This document shows positions 59,131 through 64,000 of a stretch of DNA of 64,000 nucleotides, in pieces. The stretch is from JAJRRS01 sp965230275 (lineage in GTDB: Bacteria; Planctomycetota; Phycisphaerae; Phycisphaerales; Phycisphaeraceae), in the NCBI GenBank assembly GCA_965230275.1, contig CBDDKO010000002.1:1736001-1800000 (forward strand), read 5' to 3'. A program made the position numbers and the translations under genes. Each line of letters opens with the position of its first letter. The stretch's first letter is position 1. The notes beneath the pieces were generated by a model. The model saw only the letters and a list, made by a program, of their open reading frames with translations, was not told the DNA's origin and made no database searches.

Positions 59131-59178
59131 TGATCGGGGGCTGTGTAAAAAACTTATCCCCCTTTTGACGAGCCAGCC

Positions 59179-59556
59179 ATGTGGTTGACCGGTCCTACAT
59201 CACACGCATCACCAGCCGACAGCACCGATCCTGCGTCGGGTGAGAGCTGTCAGATCAGTCTGGACAAGCTCGAAAAAGGCCAGTGCGGGGTCGTGCTGGA
59301 CCTGGAACTCGCAGAAGGCGACGACAGCCGACTGAGGACCCTCGGGATATGCCCCGGCCGGCGCGTCTGGCTGGTGCGTAAAGGTGATCCGATGGTGGTC
59401 CGTGTGATGAACTCACGCCTGGGCCTGGCACGCCAACTCGCCCGACAAGTCACCGTCGAGGTCTGTGCCCCGCCCTGCTCGATCGCCACGGATGTCCCCC
59501 CGGAAGTTTCCCCGGAATCAGCACCCGACACGCAACAGAAAGAGGCCGACGCATGA
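59179..59556 (+). CDS. feoA: Ferrous iron transport protein A
   Basis: Small SH3-like protein that supports FeoB in Fe(II) uptake; 125 residues. The FeoA domain spans about 27-100: ISLDKLEKGQCGVVLDLEL, RLRTLGICPGRRVWLVRKGDPMVVRVMNSRLGLAR. Both ends are extended beyond the usual 75-85 residues and look disordered. The stop overlaps the feoB start (ATGA), so they are translationally coupled. A Fur-like box lies upstream. Confidence 0.92.
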   Translation: MWLTGPTSHASPADSTDPASGESCQISLDKLEKGQCGVVLDLELAEGDDSRLRTLGICPGRRVWLVRKGDPMVVRVMNSRLGLARQLARQVTVEVCAPPCSIATDVPPEVSPESAPDTQQKEADA

Positions 59557-61586
59557 GCAGCACGGTCTCATTAGACGTTCTGAAGACGCCCGCGCCGCCG
59601 AGTTATGACGGCCTGCACGTTGCCGTGGTCGGCAACCCCAACTGCGGCAAGACCACACTCTTCAACATGCTCACCGGCATGCGGGCCCGCACCGCCAACA
59701 TCGCCGGGACCACCGTCGAGACCCGCGTCGGCAAGGCGCAGATCAACGGCAGCGCCGTCACCCTCATCGACCTGCCGGGCATGTACAGCCTCAGCGACCC
59801 GTCCCCCGAACAGCAGATCGCACGGCAAGCCCTGCTCGGAGAGATGCCACAAGGTAAATCTTCCGGAGGCGATAAGCCCGGAGCGATCCTGCTGATGCTG
59901 GACGCGACCAACATCCAGCGGAACCTGCTGCTGGCCGGGCAGGCGATCGAGTTGGGCATGCCGACCGTGGTCGCGCTGAACATGTGCGACCTGGCCGAGC
60001 GCGCCGGGATCAAGATCGACACTGAATCGCTCAGCGAAGAACTCGGCTGCAAGGTCGTGCCGATCTGCGCCCGCACGGGCGACGGCCTGACCGAGCTGCG
60101 TGACGCGCTGCACGATCGATTTGCCAGCGAAGACCCGCACGTCGTCCCCGAAGCGCTCGGCGCGTGTGCGACCTGCGGCGGCTGCCAGTTCCGCGCCCGG
60201 TTCGACTGGGCGGAAGGCGTTGAGCAGCGCTGCGCCCGCAGACCGATGGGTGAACACGACCCGGTCACGGATGCCGCCGACCGCGTACTGACGCATCCGA
60301 TCCTGGGCGTGCTGTCGTTCGGCGGGATCATGTTCATGATGTTCGCGCTGGTGTTCTGGGTGGCGGCGTACCCGATGGACTGGATCGACATGAGCTTCGG
60401 AGCGCTCGGCGAATGGGCCGGCGCTATGTTGCCGGAGGGCGACTTTAGCAGCCTGGTCGTCGACGGTGTGATCGCCGGCCTCGGGGGTGTGGTGATCTTC
60501 CTGCCCCAGATCTGCCTGCTGTTCTTCTTTATCTCGCTTCTCGAGAACACGGGTTATCTGGCGCGTGCCGCGGTTGTCTCCGACAGGCTGATGCGGCGTG
60601 TCGGCCTGCCGGGCACGGCGTTTGTCCCCCTGATCTCGGCGCACGCCTGCGCGATCCCCGCCATCATGGCCAGCCGGGTCATCGAGAACCGGCGCGACCG
60701 ATTGGTGACGATCATGGTCGCGCCGCTGCTGACCTGTTCGGCGCGCCTGCCGGTCTACGCGATGATCGCGGCGCTGCTGGTTCCCGGCTCGGCCTTGCTG
60801 AAAGCGGCGATCTTCTCCGGCGGGTACTTCATCGGGATCGCGGCGGCGCTGCTCATCGCGATGCTGCTGAACCTGACCCTTCTCAAGGGCAAGGCCCAGC
60901 CGTTGGTCATCGAACTGCCCGGCTACAAGGCCCCGAACCTGCGCAACGCGCTGATCACGATGTACGAGCGCGGGTTCGCTTTCCTCAAGAAAGCCGGCAC
61001 GGTGATCCTGCTGATCTCGATCATGCTCTGGGCCACGATGACCTATCCGAAGTCGGAGGCCCCCGCCGAGGCGGTCGCCTTGCAGCAGCAGGCCGAGGTC
61101 TTGCTCACCGACGGGCAGGCCGAGCAGGCCGAGGCATTGCTTGCCGAAGCCGACAGCCTCACCGCCGGGCACAGCCTCGCTAACAGCGCCGCCGGACGGG
61201 TCGGGCAGTTCATCGAGCCGGCGATCGAGCCCATGGGATACGACTGGAAGATCGGCATCGGGATCGTCAGCAGCTTCGCGGCGCGTGAGGTGGTCGTCTC
61301 CACCCTGTCGATCATCCACAGCGTCGGGGATGAAGACGAAGCCACGCTGTACGAGACCATGCGTAACGCGACCCTGGCCGACGGCACCCCCATGTATAGC
61401 ACCGCGACCTGTCTGAGCCTGCTGGTGTTCTTCATCCTTGCGATGCAGTGCCTGCCGACCAACATCGTCGCCGCCAAGGAAGCCGGCAGCTGGCGGTGGG
61501 CCGTGTTCCAGTTCGGGTACATGACCGTGCTGGCCTACGGGATGGCGTGGCTGACCTTCGTCACAACCAACGCCGTCATCGGTTAG
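59553..61586 (+). CDS. feoB: Ferrous iron transporter B
   Basis: Fe(II) permease of 677 residues with an N-terminal GTPase. G1 is GNPNCGKT (about 27-34), G3 DLPG, G4 NMCD. A cysteine pair region ACATCGGCQF (about 205) is unusual and lies in the GDI-linker zone. The membrane part has the two Gate motifs (FIPLISAHACAIPAIMASR-like and the later ATCLSLLVFFILAMQCLPT). A helical insert (VALQQQAEVLLTDGQAEQAEALLAEADSL) lies between them. Partner feoA is upstream; no feoC is seen. Confidence 0.95.
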   Translation: MSSTVSLDVLKTPAPPSYDGLHVAVVGNPNCGKTTLFNMLTGMRARTANIAGTTVETRVGKAQINGSAVTLIDLPGMYSLSDPSPEQQIARQALLGEMPQGKSSGGDKPGAILLMLDATNIQRNLLLAGQAIELGMPTVVALNMCDLAERAGIKIDTESLSEELGCKVVPICARTGDGLTELRDALHDRFASEDPHVVPEALGACATCGGCQFRARFDWAEGVEQRCARRPMGEHDPVTDAADRVLTHPILGVLSFGGIMFMMFALVFWVAAYPMDWIDMSFGALGEWAGAMLPEGDFSSLVVDGVIAGLGGVVIFLPQICLLFFFISLLENTGYLARAAVVSDRLMRRVGLPGTAFVPLISAHACAIPAIMASRVIENRRDRLVTIMVAPLLTCSARLPVYAMIAALLVPGSALLKAAIFSGGYFIGIAAALLIAMLLNLTLLKGKAQPLVIELPGYKAPNLRNALITMYERGFAFLKKAGTVILLISIMLWATMTYPKSEAPAEAVALQQQAEVLLTDGQAEQAEALLAEADSLTAGHSLANSAAGRVGQFIEPAIEPMGYDWKIGIGIVSSFAAREVVVSTLSIIHSVGDEDEATLYETMRNATLADGTPMYSTATCLSLLVFFILAMQCLPTNIVAAKEAGSWRWAVFQFGYMTVLAYGMAWLTFVTTNAVIG

Positions 61587-61689
61587 ACCGTCGCGCAGAG
61601 GTGATAGCAACACCATCAAGAACTATCATGGCTGACTGGGCACGCATGTGTCCCGGTTAATTGTCTACATCCGGCGAGCGGAATCGACC

Positions 61690-62412
61690 ATGCTTTACCA
61701 AGTTTCCCGGCTGCTAGTCCTATCCCTCACCTTGTCACTGATCGGCTGTACCGGCGCCATGAAACGGTCGAGCGAGTTCTACGGTGAGATCCAGTTGTTT
61801 GTCCTGCAGGACGCCCAGACGCCACCGCCGGATGACGCGCTGCTCTTCATCGGCAGCTCCAGCATCCGCCTGTGGGACACGCTAGAAGATGACTTTCCCC
61901 AATACAACATTATCCAGCGCGGCTTCGGCGGGTCACAGTTCTCCGATGTGATCCTCTTTGCCGATGAACTCGTCAAACCTTACAAGGCAGAAGCGATCGT
62001 GGTTTTTGAAGGCACCAACGACATCGCAGATGGCAAGAACGCCAAACGTGTATTCAATGACTACAAAAAGTTCATCAAGATAGTCAGGTCCGCGCAACAT
62101 GAAAGCGAGCCACCAGTACCGATCTTCTTCATCGGCGCAACCCCTTGCGAGTCTCGCTGGGAATACTGGCCGCAAACGCGGAGGCTGAACTCGCTGGTAC
62201 AGAACCACGCCCAACAGCACGAGGGGCTTTACTACATCGATACACCCACACCGATCCTGGAAAGCGCCTTGTCACCCGGCGGTCCGCCTGCCCGCGCGTT
62301 GTTTCAGGACGACCTGCTGCACCTAAGCCCCAAGGGCTATGAACTCTGGGTAGAAGTCATCACACCACAGCTCGAAGCGGTCGTGCCACCACACGATCCA
62401 ACCGCCCGATGA
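61690..62412 (+). CDS. SGNH/GDSL hydrolase lipoprotein
   Basis: Esterase-like lipoprotein of 240 residues with lipobox LIGC. The catalytic serine is in IGSSSIRLWDTL (block I), the oxyanion glycine in RGFGGSQF, the asparagine in FEGTNDIADG (block III) and the Asp/His pair in DDLLHLSPKGYE (block V). Such proteins often deacetylate sugars or polysaccharides. The stop overlaps the next start (ATGA). Earlier in-frame ATG at 61648 would bury the signal and was rejected. Confidence 0.88.
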   Translation: MLYQVSRLLVLSLTLSLIGCTGAMKRSSEFYGEIQLFVLQDAQTPPPDDALLFIGSSSIRLWDTLEDDFPQYNIIQRGFGGSQFSDVILFADELVKPYKAEAIVVFEGTNDIADGKNAKRVFNDYKKFIKIVRSAQHESEPPVPIFFIGATPCESRWEYWPQTRRLNSLVQNHAQQHEGLYYIDTPTPILESALSPGGPPARALFQDDLLHLSPKGYELWVEVITPQLEAVVPPHDPTAR

Positions 62413-63377
62413 ACACCACACGCACCATCCCTGACCCGCCAACCTACGCCGTCATCGGTTCGGGCGCGGTCGGCGCGTACTACGGCGGATGCCTGCAACG
62501 CCTAGGCCGAGATGTCCACTTCCTCTGCCGCAGCGACTACGACCACGTCAAACAGCACGGCTACCGCATCGATTCACACCTGGGCGACTTCACCCTGCCC
62601 GAGGTGCGTGCATACAAAGACGTCCGTGATCTGCCGGCCGTCGACGTCGTGATCGTCGCGCTGAAGACGACGAGCAACCACCTGCTGCCGGAGCTGCTCA
62701 GCCCGATCGTGGGCGATGACACGGTTGTGCTCATGCTTCAGAACGGCCTTGGGATCGAACAGCAGGTCGGCGACATCGTCGGGCACGACCGTGTGATGGG
62801 TGGCTTGTGTTTTATCTGCTCGCACAAGCTGGGCCCCGGCCACGTGCATCACCTGGACTACGGGCGCGTCGAGTTCGCCGATCACACGGCCGAAGGCTCT
62901 CCCGCCGGGATCACGCCGCGCATCAAGACGATCGCCCGCGACTTCGAGCAGGCCGGGAACGAGGTCGTGGTGAACGAAGACCTGGTCCTGGCGCGCTGGA
63001 AGAAGCTCGTCTGGAACGTACCGTTCAACGGCATGTGTGTCGTGCTGGATACAGACACGCAAACGATCATGGCTGACACCGAGTTGCGCAGCAAAGCCCA
63101 CGGCCTGATGCTGGAGGTGCAGCAAGCCGCGTGGGCATGTGCCGGGCGCACGATCGAAGATAACTTTGTTGAGATGATGTTGGACTGGACCGACAAGATG
63201 GAGCCGTACCTCCCGAGCATGAAACTCGACCACGACGCCGGCCGGCCGATGGAGGTCGAGGCGATCTTCGGCGCACCGCTGTGCGCCGCGCAGCACGCCG
63301 GGTGCGCTACGCCTAAACTTGAGGCCATTTATAACGAACTGAGATTCCGGGAAGAACGCACATGCTCAGATGTCTGA
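62409..63377 (+). CDS. Ketopantoate reductase-like (ApbA/PanE) protein
   Basis: NADP-dependent 2-dehydropantoate reductase-like enzyme of 322 residues. The Rossmann motif YAVIGSGAVGAYYGG is at the N-terminus. LMLQNGLGIEQQV, the catalytic lysine in ARWKKLVWNVPFNGM and the C-terminal SMKLDHDAGRPMEVEAIFG are family marks. Real ketopantoate reductases and relatives of other substrates look alike, so panE is not assigned. Translationally coupled to the SGNH hydrolase. Confidence 0.88.
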   Translation: MNTTRTIPDPPTYAVIGSGAVGAYYGGCLQRLGRDVHFLCRSDYDHVKQHGYRIDSHLGDFTLPEVRAYKDVRDLPAVDVVIVALKTTSNHLLPELLSPIVGDDTVVLMLQNGLGIEQQVGDIVGHDRVMGGLCFICSHKLGPGHVHHLDYGRVEFADHTAEGSPAGITPRIKTIARDFEQAGNEVVVNEDLVLARWKKLVWNVPFNGMCVVLDTDTQTIMADTELRSKAHGLMLEVQQAAWACAGRTIEDNFVEMMLDWTDKMEPYLPSMKLDHDAGRPMEVEAIFGAPLCAAQHAGCATPKLEAIYNELRFREERTCSDV

Positions 63378-63463
63378 GAATTGGCCGCACTCGTAGAGCA
63401 AGAGCGGCTAGGAAGGCAATAAAATATGGCCACTATCCATCTCGACGGGCCAAACGATTAACG

Positions 63464-63589
63464 ATGGTGGAATGGATCGCGGTAACCATCATCATTGGGT
63501 TCTTACTGTGTATCTTTCGCGCCATTTTTACGATCCGCGTTTATAGACGAGCCAAGCGAATAAAGCTGATTCGTGAGATGGGCTGGTAG
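63464..63589 (+). CDS. Possible small membrane protein
   Basis: A 41-codon frame, one hydrophobic helix (VEWIAVTIIIGFLLCIFRAI) and a basic end. No ribosome binding site stands out. A longer in-frame start at 63362 overlaps the previous gene and adds arginine-rich sequence. Existence is uncertain. Confidence 0.3.
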   Translation: MVEWIAVTIIIGFLLCIFRAIFTIRVYRRAKRIKLIREMGW

Positions 63590-63599
63590 CCAGAAATCC

Positions 63600-64000
63600 T
63601 CACTCGTACATCACCGCCTGCCCGCGATACAGAAAACGCAGATCGGACTGCCGCCAGCTTTCGATGCCCATGTCCGGATCGGCGATCAGGACGCGCTGCG
63701 GGTCGTCCGGATCGATCCCGAGGTAGACCACGTCGTGGTAGAAGTTGGCGACCCAGTTGTTCTGCCGGCCATAGGCCGCGGCGTTGTGCGCCCGGCCGCG
63801 TGATGGCAGTCCGACAAGAATAATCGCAGGGCCGGGGTGGGTCAGTAGTTCGTCGGCTTCGAAGTGGTTGATCCGGGCGCTGCCCTGCACTTCGTCGTCA
63901 AAATGGCGCAGCGCCCGGTACAAGCCAAGCGCCTCGGTGCCCTGCCCGTCCTTCGTGCCGGCTAAGACGATCGCCTCGGCCTCGGTGCAATCGACCCCGT
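63600..64000 (-). CDS. C39-peptidase-like domain protein, N-terminus off the right edge
   Basis: The C-terminal 132 residues of a longer protein whose start lies beyond the window. The visible part is alpha/beta: EAEAIVLAGTKDGQGTEAL, GPAIILVGLPSRG, NFYHDVVYLGIDPDDPQRVLIADPDMGIESWRQSDLRFLYRGQAVM. Papain-like C39 domains have this His...Asp-Pro arrangement (H in FYHDVVYL, D in IADP). The catalytic cysteine would lie upstream. Assignment from pattern only. Confidence 0.5.
   Translation of the reverse strand, partial: GVDCTEAEAIVLAGTKDGQGTEALGLYRALRHFDDEVQGSARINHFEADELLTHPGPAIILVGLPSRGRAHNAAAYGRQNNWVANFYHDVVYLGIDPDDPQRVLIADPDMGIESWRQSDLRFLYRGQAVMYE

Noticed and set aside
59571..61619. 682-codon frame opposite feoB
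   Set aside because: Antisense shadow; feoB has all GTPase and membrane motifs on the plus strand.
1..64000. CRISPR arrays or rRNA genes
   Set aside because: No regularly spaced direct repeats with unique spacers and no rRNA sequence were seen on reading through.

Overview
The window is about 60% GC and looks like chromosome from a planctomycete of the class Phycisphaerae. The support is the gene style: secreted proteins ending in a pair of dockerin-like EF-hand repeats plus a PEP-CTERM tail, prepilin-type secreted proteins, formylglycine-type sulfatases, Tat-exported Gfo/Idh oxidoreductases and a DUF4832 protein. The genus cannot be fixed from sequence alone.

Layout. (1) 1-4410, minus strand: F-type ATP synthase operon in the order atpZ-atpI-atpB-atpE-atpF-atpH-atpA, with atpA running off the left edge. 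(2) 4.7-18.5 kb: secreted M14 peptidase, octaheme cytochrome with TPRs, two lipoprotein sulfatases, two Gfo/Idh oxidoreductases, a sodium:solute symporter followed by the collapsed remnant of a membrane acyltransferase, and a DUF4832 protein. (3) 18.5-27 kb: a glycine-rich PEP-CTERM protein, a pseudopilin, a GntR/LacI-type repressor of AraR architecture and three adjacent secreted proteins sharing one beta-rich domain. Four copies of a 16-bp AraR-like operator lie at promoters in regions 2 and 3 and define a local regulon. (4) 27-42.3 kb, minus strand: a sugar-use region with an MFS sugar porter, PhyH dioxygenase, SDR, two GH26-like proteins, aldo/keto reductase, xylose isomerase, GH43 xylosidase, further PEP-CTERM and pseudopilin proteins and a LacI repressor with a double operator. 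(5) 43.27-52.24 kb: a phage-derived element of about 9 kb bounded by imperfect inverted repeats (24 of 29 positions identical), next to tRNA-Ser(CGA). It carries an XRE regulator, a HELGH metallopeptidase, HK97-type prohead protease and major capsid protein, a tape-measure-like protein and several unknowns. I find no integrase, terminase, portal or tail genes in it. The protease gene ends in a possible -1 frameshift signal. (6) 52.5-64 kb: housekeeping and accessory genes: epimerase, lipoprotein, ACT-domain protein, BlaI/BlaR1 pair with a clear operator, FeoA/FeoB behind a Fur-like box, SGNH hydrolase, ketopantoate-reductase-like protein and a partial C39-like protein.

How the parts work together. 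Secreted hydrolases and sulfatases would strip polysaccharide, porters import the sugars, and isomerase or oxidoreductases feed catabolism under GntR/LacI and LacI control. The most unusual features are the capsid element with its inverted ends, the AraR-like regulon and the frameshift site.
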